Below are positions 49,021 to 60,500 of a stretch of 64,000 bases of DNA, one piece after another; position 1 is the stretch's first letter, and each line of letters starts with the position of its first letter. Origin of the DNA: Sipunculus nudus (Eukaryota; Annelida; Sipuncula; Golfingiida; Sipunculidae); the NCBI GenBank assembly GCA_026874595.1, contig CM049307.1, forward strand, positions 26,820,362 through 26,884,361, written 5' to 3'. The notes under the pieces were generated by a model, which was not told the DNA's origin, searched no databases, and saw nothing but the letters and a program-made list of their open reading frames with translations. The position numbers were made by a program, and so were the translations under genes.

Positions 49021-49420
49021 CCCCTATTAAAATTTTGAGGGACACTGGTTCAGGCCAGACTCTCATGTTAGCACACACTTTGCCATTTTCTAATAGGTCC
49101 TTTACTGGTGCACATGCACTTGTTAATGGTGTGTTTTCAGACAGGCACAGTTCAGTTCCGCTTCACAGTATCAATATAAAGTCAAATTTGATTTCTGGGA
49201 ATATTACTGTGGGCATAAGAACTACTTTACCCTTTAAGGCAATTCAGTTGCTACTAGGCAATGATGTTGCAGGTGACAAAGTACAGCCTGTACCAATAGT
49301 GACAGAAAAGCCGTCACTTGATCAGGACACTGATCCAGAAAGTCAGGAAATTCCTGGTTTGTATCCTTCATGTGCTGTAACTAGATCTATGGCCAAGAAA
49401 TCACACATGAGGATAATGGT
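49021..49420 (+). pseudogene. pol: aspartic protease
   Basis: Retropepsin-type protease that would mature the Gag-Pol polyprotein. The active-site motif is ILRDTGSGQTL (about 49035-49067); the second signature is LLLGNDVAGDKV (about 49231-49266). A conserved SCAVTRSMAKK follows, marking the boundary with integrase in this group. The frame is open from 49035 to 49679, but past about 49400 it no longer reads integrase-like, indicating a frame shift there. Confidence 0.88.
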
Positions 49421-50800
49421 CCAGATTATAACACTCTGGGAGTCACTAGTGACTCGTCTAATGACTCGCCCGTACAGGATGCAGTATTCTCACGGTCAGA
49501 ACTTATCGCGGAATAGCATAAGTACACTGATATTTCATGTTTGTTTCCCAGGGCAGTTTCTAAAGATGAACTGTCATAGAACCCAGTTTGTTTCTAAGTC
49601 AAAAATGGAGTGCTTATGCGTGAATGGCGACCACCTGACGTATGCGCTGATCATGAGTGGGCCATCAAACATCAAATAGTAAAGGCTCCTTTGTCTGGCC
49701 ATTTAGGTAATAACAAAACTTAATACACACTTCTATTGGCCTAACCTCAGGAAACATGTTGTACAATATTGTAAATCATGCCATACATGCTAGATGATAG
49801 GCAAGCCCAATCAGAATCCTCCTAAGGCCTCACTTAGGCCTGTTCTTGCTTTCGAGGAACCATTCAGTAGGATTATTGTTGATTGTGTTGGACCACTGTC
49901 CAAAACAAAATCTTGACATGAATACTTGCTGACAAATACTTGCAATACCATTGCGCAAAATTAATGCCAAAAATGATTTCAAAGCTCTGGCCAAGTTTTT
50001 TACAATTTTTGTATTACCAAAATCCGTCCAGTCTGACCAAGGGTCTAATTTTATGTCCGGCTTATTCCAGCAAGTTATGCTTGAGCTAGGTATAAAACAG
50101 TACAGCTCTTCGCCATACCATCCTGAAAGTCGGGGCGCCCTCGAGCGTTTTCACCAGACATTAAAACACATGATCAGGACTTATTGCTATGACACACAGA
50201 AAGACTGGGATGAAGGAATCCACCTATTGCTGTTTGCTGTCAGAGAATCCTTTCAAGAATCCTTTGGTTTCAGCCCCTTTGAACTAGTTTTTGGACACTC
50301 CGTTCGAGGTCCATTGAAACTGCTTAAAGAAAAACTCTCGTGTGAAAATCCTGATTCTCTTAGTTTACTGCAATATGTCTCAGACTTTCGCACTAAACTA
50401 CACAATGCTTGTGAGATTGCAAAGTCAAATCTAAAATCTACACAAAATAAAATGAAAACAAACTATGACAAGCACACTGTAAGTAGGACGTTTGAGCCTG
50501 GTGAAAATGTCCTTGTATTACTTCCCAACCCTGGTACACCTCCGCAAGCTAGGTATTTTGGTTCTTACATTGTTGACAAGAAAGTCAGTGATTTAGATTA
50601 CATACTGTTGACACCAGATAGACGTAAGAAGAAACAACTGTGCCATGTTAACATGTTGAAACCATATTATGACAGACATAGCACATCAGATGTTGTACAA
50701 AATGTTACTGCTGCAAATTGTGTAAAAACTGACCCTGACCCAGTTAAAGTAGATACTGATTGTAAGTGTGATGTAGACATTAAGTGCGGTACAGTACCAT
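49421..50800 (+). pseudogene. pol: integrase (DD35E), upstream of RT
   Basis: Integrase joins the element DNA to the chromosome. A decayed N-terminal zinc-binding region is visible around 49690-49790 (SGHLGNN, then FYWPNLRKH, then YCKSCHTC). The first catalytic Asp is in IIVDCVGPL (codon 49881). The second is in QSDQGSNF and the Glu is in ALERFH, with exactly 35 residues between them: DD35E. The C-terminal part includes ENVLVLLP and LCHVNMLKPYY. The frame is intact from 49951 to about 50795. Upstream there are stops (for example at 49720) and a frame change between 49900 and 49951. A -1 shift at the A-run near 50796 is needed to continue into RT. No chromodomain is recognised. Confidence 0.93.
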
Positions 50801-52198
50801 TAAAAACACAGACGTGCTTAACAACCTTGATGCCAAACTGTCACACCTTACCGCACAACAACAAGAAGACCTCAAGAACCTGCTGCGGAATTGTGAACAT
50901 TTGTTTAGTGACATTCCAACGGTAACTAACATGTTGTGCCATGACGTCATTGTTGGCGAGGCAAGCGCAGTCAAGCAACATCCATATAGACTGAATCCAG
51001 AAAAGCAAAAGTATCTACAGGATGAGATTCAATATTTGCTGGACAATGATTTTATTGAACCTAGTAACAGTAACTGGAGTTCACCGTGTATTCTTGTGCC
51101 AAAACCTGTTGGAAGTTACCGTATTTGCACAGATTATCGAAAACTGAACTCTGTCACCAAGACTGACACGTTCCGGATTCCGAGGATCGATGATTGAATT
51201 GATAGAGTCGGTAGCTCCAGATATTTCTCCAAGTTTGACTGGCTAAAAGGACTCTGGCAAGTTCCACTGACAGAACGAGCGAAAGAAGTGTCCGCATTTG
51301 TGACGCCGCAAGGACTGTACCAGTATACGGTTATGCCGTTTGGCATGAAGAACACGCCAGCCACGTTCCAGCGCCTCATCCATATGGTTGTCAAGGACAT
51401 TCAGGGCTGCGACGCATTTATTGATGACCTCATCGTGTACAGCGACACCTGGGAGAAACATCTGCAAATTCTTCGCGACCTCTTCGAAAGACTCAATGAA
51501 GCACGTCTGACCATCAACTTGGTAAAATCTGAGTTTTTTCATGCACAGGTGACATTTTTGGGTCATATTGTAGGGCAGGGTCAGGTAAAACCTGTTGATG
51601 CTAAAATAAGTGCTATTTCTGCATTTTCCAGACCAGAAAACAAAAAGCAAATTATGCGTTTTCTTGGTATGGTTGGATACCACAGGAGGTTTTGTCCAAA
51701 TTTTTCTGCTGTAGCTGAACCTTTGACTTATTTGTTAAAAAAGAAACAAAAGATTGTATGGAATGTTCAGTCTGAAAATGCATTTCAGAATTTGAAAGCA
51801 ATTCTGCAAAGTTGTTCACCAGTTTTAGCAGCTCCAGACTTTTCTGTACCTTTTAAGTTAGCTGTAGATGCTAGTGATACTGCTGCTGGTGCTGTGTTGT
51901 TACAAGAAGGCAATGATGGCATAGATCATCCAATTTGATATTTCTCAAGAAAGTTTAATGCAAACCGGAAAAACTACTCCACTATTGAAAAAAAATGTTT
52001 GAAGTTTATGTTACTTCATCCCTCACGTTCATGAACAAGTTGAAGTGTAAAAATCAAAGATTGTTGAGACGTAGTTTGTTCTTACAGGATTACAATCTTG
52101 ATATCATACACATTAAAGGGAAAGACAATGAACTTGCTGATTGCTTATCAGGATGTTTATGTAATGTTGTAAATAAGATGATTTTTGAGATGTTGTAA
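50784..52198 (+). pseudogene. pol: reverse transcriptase and RNase H
   Basis: Copies element RNA to DNA. RT is recognised by HPYRLNPEKQ, IEPSNSNWSSPCILVPK, GSYRICTDYRKLN, FSKFDWLKGLWQVPL, MPFGMKN.PATFQR and the catalytic FIDDLIVYSD (about 51418-51447), then FLGMVGYHRRFCPNFS. RNase H follows with KLAVDASDTAAGAVLLQ, YFSRKFNANRKNYSTIEKK and LDIIHIKGKDNELADCLS. Breaks: TGA at 51195, a stop at about 51938, and a frame change near 51990 together with loss of a short segment that should hold the DHNP-type motif. Integrase does not follow; the coding region ends 60 bp before the polypurine tract. Confidence 0.93.
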
Positions 52199-52219
52199 AA
52201 CTTTAGTGATTGTGATCGC

Positions 52220-52252
52220 AAAAAGAAAGTTTTCCGAGAAAACTTTCTTTTT
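52220..52252 (+). other. Perfect 15-bp hairpin next to the polypurine tract
   Basis: AAAAAGAAAGTTTTC (52220-52234) and its exact complement (52238-52252) are separated by CGA. It lies 6 bp before the polypurine tract and after the pol stop. It could be an RNA structure or a terminator-like feature of the element. Confidence 0.75.
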
Positions 52253-52258
52253 TCTTAC

Positions 52259-52269
52259 AGGAGGGGGAG
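52259..52269 (+). promoter_or_regulatory. Polypurine tract
   Basis: AGGAGGGGGAG ends directly at the TG of the 3' LTR, the position of the plus-strand primer of LTR retroelements. Confidence 0.9.
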
Positions 52270-52555
52270 TGTTACAGGTGCTCTGTTTATTGTGTGACAC
52301 GGGCGTAACTCGTGTTGTGACACCCTCGCCGGGCCGTTTGTTACATACGCAGTTTAACCCGTACTGGTTGGACTCTCGTTGTCATGCTAGCCTTGGGCTT
52401 TCTCGCCTGGTCGTGAGTCACGTGTGGACCCTGGTATGTAGAGACACACACAGCGATGTTCTTCTAGATGATTCCTGTAACGCGTGTTTACTTTGTTGTG
52501 TAAGATCCTTAAGACTGTTCGAGAAGTGGAAAATTCTCGGCTTGGGGTGAGAAGG

Positions 52556-52564
52556 TATATAAAG
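52556..52564 (+). promoter_or_regulatory. LTR TATA box
   Basis: TATATAAAG lies ~285 bp into the LTR. It is conserved in the solo LTR, where the same motif appears on the minus strand near 13260. Transcription would start ~25-30 bp downstream in the GAGAGAGAGCAGCAG region. Confidence 0.7.
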
Positions 52565-52926
52565 GGGCTGTGTTTTAGAGCCGAGAGAGAGCAGCAGAGA
52601 AGATTTCCAGCGGACGCAGAAGCGTGTGTGTCAGTTTCTGGGACCTTATCCGACGAGTGCGGCAATTATAGATTTTCTTCAGACTTTCTCCTGGTTTTTT
52701 TGCATTTGGACCAGTTTACTTTCTGGATTGTTACAAGAGCTTAACACTGGACTGTCATTCTCCGAGAGTATACATTTAAAGAACTTATCGTTGTGACGGT
52801 GGTGGTATCCAGGTACTGTGCACTTTGTGTATTTTACTGTGTGATTGTACTGATTTGTTGTTATACCGCTGTTTTACTGTGTAATTGTATTAATTTAGTG
52901 TACTGTAATGTAAGGGTTGTTTTGAG

Positions 52927-52932
52927 AATAAA
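52927..52932 (+). terminator. LTR poly(A) signal
   Basis: AATAAA, present in the equivalent place in the 5' LTR remnant and in the solo LTR. The MITE is inserted 6 bp after it. Confidence 0.6.
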
Positions 52933-52938
52933 TTTCTA

Positions 52939-54485
52939 CCGTATTTCCATGAACAGACGCCCGGGCGTTTATTTTTTTCAGTCACTGCTTTGACCCGGCG
53001 TCTAAACAAGGCCGGCTTCTATTTAAGGCCGGCGTTTATTAAAAAAATACGTCATCAGGCTCGTCAGACAAACTAAAAATAGAACACGTTGAAACAATGT
53101 ACCCGCCGGTCACTAATCACTGACACATTTGAAAATACGCCGGTACACGGATTGTGTTTACGAAATTTCCTTAGATGGCCATAAGTATATGGGACACGCG
53201 CAATCTCCACACCATAATTGGAATTAACGCAGAATCACAGCGAGAGATTGCAGTTGTACACAAAAATCTGTCCGCGCGGGCCCCTCGAATCCAGGTATCC
53301 AGGTGTTTTATGTGGCTGTTCCATTTATTTTACACCGCGTGAACTTGGTAACATTTTTACGCTCTGAATACGGGGTGGCTCTTCCATTTACTGTTCTCAA
53401 CGTACAACTGGTAGCATTTGTTCCATCGAAATACGGGGGTTTGGTACTTATCAGCTTTTAATGGCACAGCGTAATTCATTTTCATGACACTTTCCTCTCG
53501 TTAAATATTTAACTGATTCAGCTCGACACAGCGTAATCAAGCGTTTCTGGCCCTGTATATACTAAACACGGGATGGCAATTCCATTAACTGTTCACCGCG
53601 TATAACTTGTAATATTGATTCCATCAAAATACAGGGGGTTGGTTCTTTATAACGGCAAAGCGTAGGTCAATTTCATGACACTTTTCTCCCGTTTTTTTAT
53701 CTGATACAGCTTGACACAGCGTATTCAAGCGTTTCCGACCTGGTATATACTGGTATGTGACATTTACTGCCGGGAATATTACTGAATATATAGTTGTGGA
53801 CAAGAGTACATACTATTTTTAACTTTAAAAATTATCTCAGAAGCGTGGCTTTGGTAACAGTGGGGACCCATTTAAAAGCGCTAAAAATGAAAGCAAGGAG
53901 CGTAATTTGGCTTGACAGTGGCTACAAAATTGTACCGCTCGACACCATCATTTGGTGCCTGCATGCTACAGAAGAAATGTGTGCCAAAACGTATTTGAAC
54001 AGTTCTGTTCAACCATCCGTGAGGTATAGACTTTCACCGTACCAAGTTTTATTGCTTGTTTCAAGCGGTACTATTTACTATTGCTTGATAGCAGTGATAG
54101 TATTAGCCTTCTCACTGCTGACGTATTTGTGTATCGCTAATTGAACGAATCGGGAATATATGGTGTCCCTCATGGAAACAAGCATTCACGTAAGATAAAA
54201 TAATGATTTATAGAGTAAGAGCTAGGAATTTAACATATTATCAATACAACACAAACCGAAATTCATACAACAATCTATCGTCATTTTGACCGGTAAATAC
54301 ACCAATTATAATGAAGGGAAAAGACATCTGGTGGCAAACATAGAAACTACTCTGACACAAGCCCTGTGAACAAGACCGGTGTCTTTTTAAGGCCGGCGTT
54401 TATTTTTCTGGGACACTGTTTTGCCCCGGCGACTAAATAAGGCAGGCGACTATTTATCGTCCGGCGTCTGTTCAAGGAAATACGG
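52939..54485. mobile_element. 1547-bp TA-flanked MITE inside the 3' LTR
   Basis: Termini CCGTATTTCCATGAACAGAC and the complement of GTCTGTTCAAGGAAATACGG are bounded by TA (52937-52938 and 54486-54487). The uninterrupted LTR reads AATTATAGTTATT at this point, so TA is the duplicated target. Several 17-18 bp subterminal modules (CCGGCGTCTAAACAAGG and variants) lie in the same direction at both ends, while the outermost one is inverted. The middle contains a ~190-bp tandem duplication (about 53387-53584 and 53585-53762). The 116-codon frame at 53794-54144 is not transposase-like. Same family as 28996-29684. Confidence 0.9.
53387..53762. repeat. Internal ~190-bp tandem duplication in the MITE
   Basis: TTCCATTTACTGTT...CCATCGAAATACGGGGG recurs as TTCCATTAACTGTT...CCATCAAAATACAGGGGG. 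Both copies share CATGACACTTT and GACACAGCGTA...CAAGCGTTTC. Confidence 0.75.
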
Positions 54486-54638
54486 TAGTTATTTATTAAC
54501 AAAAAACATTGACTTCTTTATTCATTCCCCTAGACATTTCACGCTGCCTAGTGTTACAGAATCTGATTTTTTTTATCTCCTTGACAAAATTTGTGTTCAT
54601 CACGCATACGTGATGTGTTGATATTAGGTTCCGTAACA

Positions 54639-55286
54639 ATATATATATTGTTATTGTATGCCTATTTCTTAACAAGATGTATTTTTGAATATTGTTACAT
54701 AATTAGTCAACATAAAATAGTACTTCATTTGTAATGGGTAATTTCTCAACCAATCAGGGGGAGTACATGCATCATAAGTGTAATAATTTATTGTGAGAAT
54801 TGTGTGCAATTAGGTTATTATGTTTGTTATTAACTTTTATTGTGGTTGTAATAATATATATATTTGGTGTCTTCTTGATATTACATTGAAAATTTAGGGA
54901 TTCGTTTTGGTTGTGCGGTCCACCATTCACAGTCTTTTAACATTATTGTTTGTCAGATTAAGATTAGCGAGTTAGTAAATGTGTTGCAGTGACTAGAACT
55001 CTGAATCCTTGCAGGTGCCGGATAGCGAAAGTTCTCGTACTCCGTAAAACTGTCCATTCATTATTTCATTCATACATTGACCGACAGTCGAGGAATTCTG
55101 TAGCATAAAAGTTTACGTTTAAGTAGCTAAGAACTATATAGGATCTTAATTAAAGATTTAAGAGTTAAACCAGGCGCTACCGAATTCAGGAAACCGGAAT
55201 ATGTTGTGAAGCCTGGACAGCTGAGCGGTAAAATGATCTTAGGTGCTGCCATGAGAATGGGTTGTATTGGCCCGTCCAAGGTCAGT
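54639..55286. other. Unassigned sequence after the retrotransposon
   Basis: No gene recognised. The first 10 bp are an (AT)5 run directly abutting the LTR. Confidence 0.5.
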
Positions 55287-55322
55287 GGTTTTCTCCGGGT
55301 CCTCCGGTTTCTCCGGTTTTTT
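55287..55322 (+). repeat. CTCCGGGT/CTCCGGTTT motif, possible SINE core
   Basis: TTTTCTCCGGGTCCTCCGG followed by TTTCTCCGG resembles a motif shared by dispersed repeats, possibly SINE core domains, in many invertebrate genomes. No tRNA head is seen upstream. Confidence 0.3.
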
Positions 55323-55418
55323 CTAAATATCTAACTGTGAAACCGACTCAATCTGTCAAACTTTGTCGTTGCTGAAGGAGCCAGTGCGGGCCGGATTTTC
55401 CGACCTGTGACTGAATTA

Positions 55419-55498
55419 AGCGCCCACTTCACTTTCAGTCAGTCAGCATACATTGGTGGTGAGCGCCCACTTCACTTTCAGTCAGTCAGCATACATTG
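55419..55498. repeat. Perfect 37-bp direct duplication
   Basis: AGCGCCCACTTCACTTTCAG plus the next 17 bp (to CATTG) occurs identically at 55419-55455 and 55462-55498. Confidence 0.95.
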
Positions 55499-57399
55499 TG
55501 TGACACACTGGAGTTTACATTACGCATGTTTCATTTTATTATTAAATATGCTTCGAGGGATTGTCATAACCAGGAACAGCTTGTAAGATGGTATTTCATT
55601 CTATGTGTCTGCGTGTGTGTATTTGTATGTGTATGAATGTGTAATAACATCCACTGAAATATTAAGAAAATGCGCCTATATTTGATTACAGGTGAAAAAT
55701 ATTAAAACCAACGCATAACTTTGGTGACACTTTCCTGAAATTTCATACACCAAATTATGGTCTACCTTTCGTCATTGCTACAACAAATGAACAAGTATTT
55801 GTAAATGGTCATAATATTTATAATATTCTACTTTATTAAATTTCAATGTTTTAAACAGTCAAGGAAAACTTGTTTTGTTCCTGTAAACATTTTGTTTCAT
55901 TAAGAATAACGATTAATTAAAACATTATATGCAAAACTTTTTTTTAATTTTTAAATTTTGATTTGATTTTCAGGGGGAAATGCCACAAGATAACAAAGTG
56001 ACCACCATTGTTCGGCCTTCAGATTGGTGTCATGCAAATAATCTGTAACAGTTATTTACATGGGAAAATAAAAGGTTATTTGTCTTCGAACACCATGCGA
56101 TCTGGTAGCTATTTTAATTTAGTGGAATAAAAAAATAACGGTGACATAAACTTTAGTGTTAACTATAAAAACATATCGAAATGTTATTCATTTCCTACTT
56201 CCCTGGATTGTCATCAACATAAATATTAAAACACATTACCGGAAACAAATATGGAACCTTCACTCGTGATGAGCATAACTTTACTCGTGATGAGCATAAC
56301 TTTAGGCATAAGATAACAATAATTAATGCACGAGTCACCGGTTATGCATGTTTGAGCTCAGTATCATCAGTGCATTTTCATCAGCTTTAGGGTCTCACGA
56401 CGCTGGAGCAATAAATGTGGTTTTAAAGTCACACTGCAGGGATTTGGCAATTTCTTCCACATAAACTTTAGGATCTCATAGATGTTATCTGCATAAAGGC
56501 CTAAGGCAAGAGGTTTCCGGACAGAAGGTCACCAGACAATATCTTTTTAAAGTCCCCGGATAACTAACACGAAGACGATCTTGTTAAACAGGCTGTTTGT
56601 GGGTGAATTATGGTCGGAGTGCGCCAACGGGACATGGGTTAATTACTTAATACATCATGGCATTCCTGTTGTTATAAAAATAACCACAAACCTGCCAGAA
56701 TACAAACATCAACCGGAGACACTGTGGACAGTCTATACAAAGCAATGAGGGAGCCGGTATATGCAAAACAAGCCCCTGGCCTCATTAGTCGTTACAGCCT
56801 TAACTCTGCGTCTAGACGTTTGAAGGAGTTGTCTAAAACGACTCTGTGTAACCTTGTACTAATAGCAATGTCATTGAAAAGTCCTCCTACTAAACCTGAA
56901 TTGTATGTCAAATTAATGTGCCTTTTGAATGAATAGTCACTCATGACCATTAAACTGATTTAAAAAAAAGATTTTGTTATTTCATCTCAGATTGTAGTTT
57001 CCTGAGCACGCGACAGCTGTCGCCACCGATCAGAACGTTGTTTTTCAACCGGCAGCATTGGATTTGGAAATTTGTCACCAGGGATAGCTGTGAACACAGT
57101 GCACGCTTTCCTCAGAATCACAATGTCGCAAAGAACCGGCCAGAGAGACGTGTATGACCAGTGTATGTTTCTGAAGATTTACTGGATCATGTTATCATGT
57201 TACATTTACTTTATAAATGTCTTAATTGTGTTCTGTCTATCCGTTTTTCTTGATGTATACTACATCTTGAATTAATCTTTAATGATAGGCGGTTATTAAG
57301 TTGGATAAATGTCCACTTAACCTGAATCAAAACAAGACAGGATCAACTTTTTTTCTGTTTGTCTGGTATGTTTCTATCTGTATTTGATAAAATTTTCGT
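55499..57399. other. Unassigned sequence; short frame noted
   Basis: A perfect 20-bp repeat (ACTCGTGATGAGCATAACTT) lies at 56262-56281 and 56283-56302. A 63-codon frame from the ATG at 56745 to 56936 has protein-like composition but no recognisable relative. Confidence 0.45.
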
Positions 57400-57545
57400 T
57401 CAGTTTCGATGAAACTTTGAGAATAAGCGGACCTTGATTTGATATTAGATTACATCCAGGTCATTGAAAATATGAGAAAAGATGGGCCCAATATAAAGTT
57501 TGCTGGCGACAAAACAAGCTTTGGCGGAGGTGTGGGCTCCCTAAA
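57400..57545 (-). repeat. Dispersed repeat copy, inverted
   Basis: On the plus strand CTTTGGCGGAGGTGTGGGCT (57520-57539) is the reverse complement of the ACCTCCGCCAAG module at 23.8 kb. GTTTCGATGAAACTTTGAG fits the GAAATTTCATC module. Decayed copy. Confidence 0.45.
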
Positions 57546-60500
57546 TCTGTGATCTCTCATTAGCTGATTGAACTTTGTTCTTACACCTCACATTCTATCT
57601 TGTATTATTTTGCATGGATTTGTGTGTGTGTGTGGGGGGGGGGGGTCTTTATTTTGCTATGAAAATTTTTATTAGTTCTATATCAAGGAGGTAAACGGTA
57701 ATGTAGGGTGGAACATTGATGGGCTTAATTTTCAAGGAATATAAACTCCTACCTAAAAAAAAAAATCAGTGTTCATTTTATAACTTACCAGTCCCATCTA
57801 AGTCGATCAAGTTAATTGGTGACGCGGGAAACTAATTATAGTTGACCGCTGCTGATTGGATAATTTCATGTAATACCTCTAACACTATGACAGTTAAAAC
57901 AAAGATTGCTACCCATGCAGAGAGCCACCTGACCCAAAAGTCAGAAAACATAAACTTGAGATCTTTTTAAAAAATTCTGATTGCTTAATTAGGCCGTCAT
58001 TTCAATATTTCTAGCTATTATTGAAAATAAAACCTTTTAAAGCAAAAATCTCTTAAAACAGGCGGACACAGTTTACTGAAACAGAGTGTAACAGCTCAGC
58101 GGTCATATCGTAAATACAAGGGCCTCCGGCTAAAGTGAAACCTTATATCACCGTTGGATAAAGTCTCTACCACTCGACTAAACAATCCAATTTAAAATTT
58201 TACTCCGAATCAAAATCCTGAAAGTTATGGTAAAGTATCCTTTGACCTTTTAAGAAACAGTATCATTACAAAATAATAAAAGGTTAATATTTGGAATAAT
58301 TTATTTCATATAGTTTTCATGTACGTGTTTGTTTGTTTGGCTGTTTGATCTCTCCGGGAGGGAGGGAGGTTATGTTTTAAGCCATGTGTGTCTAGTCCCC
58401 TGTCTGTTGGAGTTCATCAAAGGTAGCTCAAAAGAATTGTCAAAATCATGGTCTTTTTTCAAGAAATTCCAGTACTTTTCTGTTGGTGCTGCCACCTGTT
58501 GGATGTCTGGGTACTATAATGCCAGTGTATGATATGATGATTATTTGTTTTAAAGTAATGTTCATTAAATAAGTTGGCGGTTGAAATTTTACATATATTA
58601 TATATATGAAGCTCATATATTTGAATGCCCACACTCATATGATTGATGGGACGAATTAAAACTTTTCACCTCTTAAAAAAAATCTGAACTCCATCAGTCG
58701 TGCAATTACAAACAGGTTGTCATTGCATCCAGGGTCGTGAAACTTATCAGCTTGTTAATTTCAGTGTCACCGCTGGTTCCTTGACCAGGTGGCCGCACCT
58801 CTCAAGCCCCTGGAGTTCACGGTGGTACGTTTGGTTTTAGTTCAATTAGAAAAAAAATTGTATTTTTGAATGAAAATTAACGAAATTATCCTAAAGAACA
58901 TCATAAATCACACTTTGTTAAGTAATTGTCTGCCACTACATGAAGAGACACCTAGGATATGGTACCAGTGTCAATTTTGAAATGTATAACTTGGCGTGAG
59001 TGATTTCATACCCTGAGTGCAAGATGTACATATATATGCTATTTCTATCATCTGATTTATTGTCAGCTAATTAATTATATATAGCATTATTCTTGAAACG
59101 GCGAGAAAACCAATAGAGGGACGTGGATACATACACGATACTAGAAAACATAATTAACTAATCAACATAATTCATTACATAAGTGTACGGTCATTTATTC
59201 ATAATATTATCTGAATATTACTAACAGTTTTTGTATTACACAGGATGAAAGTTAATAAAAATCAGTTTCATTATATCCTGAATTATCATTACCAGTAAGA
59301 TGCAACACAAGAATTACTGTGAAATAAACTAGAAGTAGAGAAATGCACAGATCATATGCAAATATACGAGAAACGTTTACCAAGTAATAAAAATTTAACA
59401 TATTTCAGGGTGTTTATTGTTATATACTGCATAATCGACATCGACAAGTAATTAAAATACTTTAAATGGTAACTGAATTCATTTAATATATTTAAGGCTA
59501 AAAAATAACTGTCATCAAATCCCAGAGGGTGCGCTCGCTTACCTCTCCCAACCTACGGTCCTTCACAGCTGTGAGCTCTAGACTGCAAAATGCATTGAGA
59601 ACATTACCAAAAAACGAGAACATTACACCTTTTGATCCCATTGTCCAAACAGAAGAGTTTTCAAAATAGACCGTTCCCCTTCATGGAGGTGCGTTGCTAT
59701 TGGACCAAGGACAGAAAGCATATTTTCCGCCCTCCTGTCCGTGTTTGTGAGACATTTTCAAGTTACTCAAATATTTAATATATTTCATATTAACATTCGG
59801 TTGATATACATAAGTGTCTTTATATCCATAGTTCAGCAGAAGGTGTAGGTTAACTCAGGTTAACTAAATTAAAGTAACATTTTGGTGAAAAACTGAAAAC
59901 GTTATTGTTGTACTTTTTTTTTGTATACAAGATTTTCTTCTTGAATCACCAATACCTGGAAACCATCAAAGATGAGCTATACGTATCGCAAAATGATAAT
60001 GTTTTAGTTCACATGGAACGGTAATTATTTCAGATTTATATTCAAGTTTCAGTTAATTAAATACAATCATGTATCACATATAAAATATCACAAATGGACA
60101 CACGCGTTCAAAAACATACGCATGTAAACAAATTTGCAGGAGTTCTCTGCACCTTATATTTGTAAACATTTAGTCCTGTTAAACAAATCCTGCTGTTTTT
60201 ATAATAATACTGTATTATTTAAAAAACACAGAACTTATATTTTAAGTGATATAACAGAAGATTTGATAAAACAAGTTAATACATTTCATTACGACACAAG
60301 CCGCAATAGGATATATATTTATCAAACTTCTATAGGATCAACTTGTTTATCCACAACCATCTTCTAACATATCATGCCTTGTAACTAGAGACAAATAGCC
60401 GGAAAATATTAGGTTAATTATTGTTGTCACGTAATGGTTTTTATGGAGAGTTCATCATGTTTATTACAACATCAAGAAATTAGAGTAATCCAAGGTACAC

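Larger units (their letters stand above)
46963..54638 (+). mobile_element. Gmr1-like Ty3/gypsy LTR retrotransposon, defective
   Basis: Order: truncated 5' LTR (46963-47165), primer-binding site (47172-47189), gag, protease, integrase, reverse transcriptase/RNase H, polypurine tract (52259-52269), 3' LTR (52270-54638, carrying a MITE). Integrase precedes reverse transcriptase, as in Ty1/copia. The integrase core, RT (FIDD), SCAN-like gag and protein style are Ty3/gypsy-like. This combination is known from the Gmr1 group. The copy is dead: most of the 5' LTR, including its promoter, is missing, and at least eight stops or frameshifts interrupt gag and pol. The element without its MITE would be about 6.1 kb as preserved. 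Confidence 0.93.
52270..54638 (+). repeat. 3' LTR interrupted by a MITE
   Basis: Starts TGTTACAGG and ends CCGTAACA, giving TGTTAC/GTAACA terminal inverted repeats. Removing the 1547-bp MITE and one TA leaves about 820 bp, against 802 bp for the solo LTR. It contains a TATA box, AATAAA, and a flank beginning ATATATATAT (54639-54648). Confidence 0.93.

Noticed and set aside
50780-50974. Minus-strand frames over the retrotransposon (also 51134-51400, 51243-51683, 52387-52665)
   Set aside because: Antisense shadows of pol and LTR sequence.
53794-54144. 116-codon frame in the MITE as a transposase
   Set aside because: No catalytic motif; part of the region is shared, non-coding, with the short MITE copy.
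46963-54638. Infectious retrovirus with an envelope gene
   Set aside because: RNase H ends ~60 bp before the polypurine tract; there is no room for env, and gag-pol is broken.
56745-56936. 63-codon frame with protein-like composition
   Set aside because: No recognisable family, promoter or splice context; could be chance, though RNA data would settle it.
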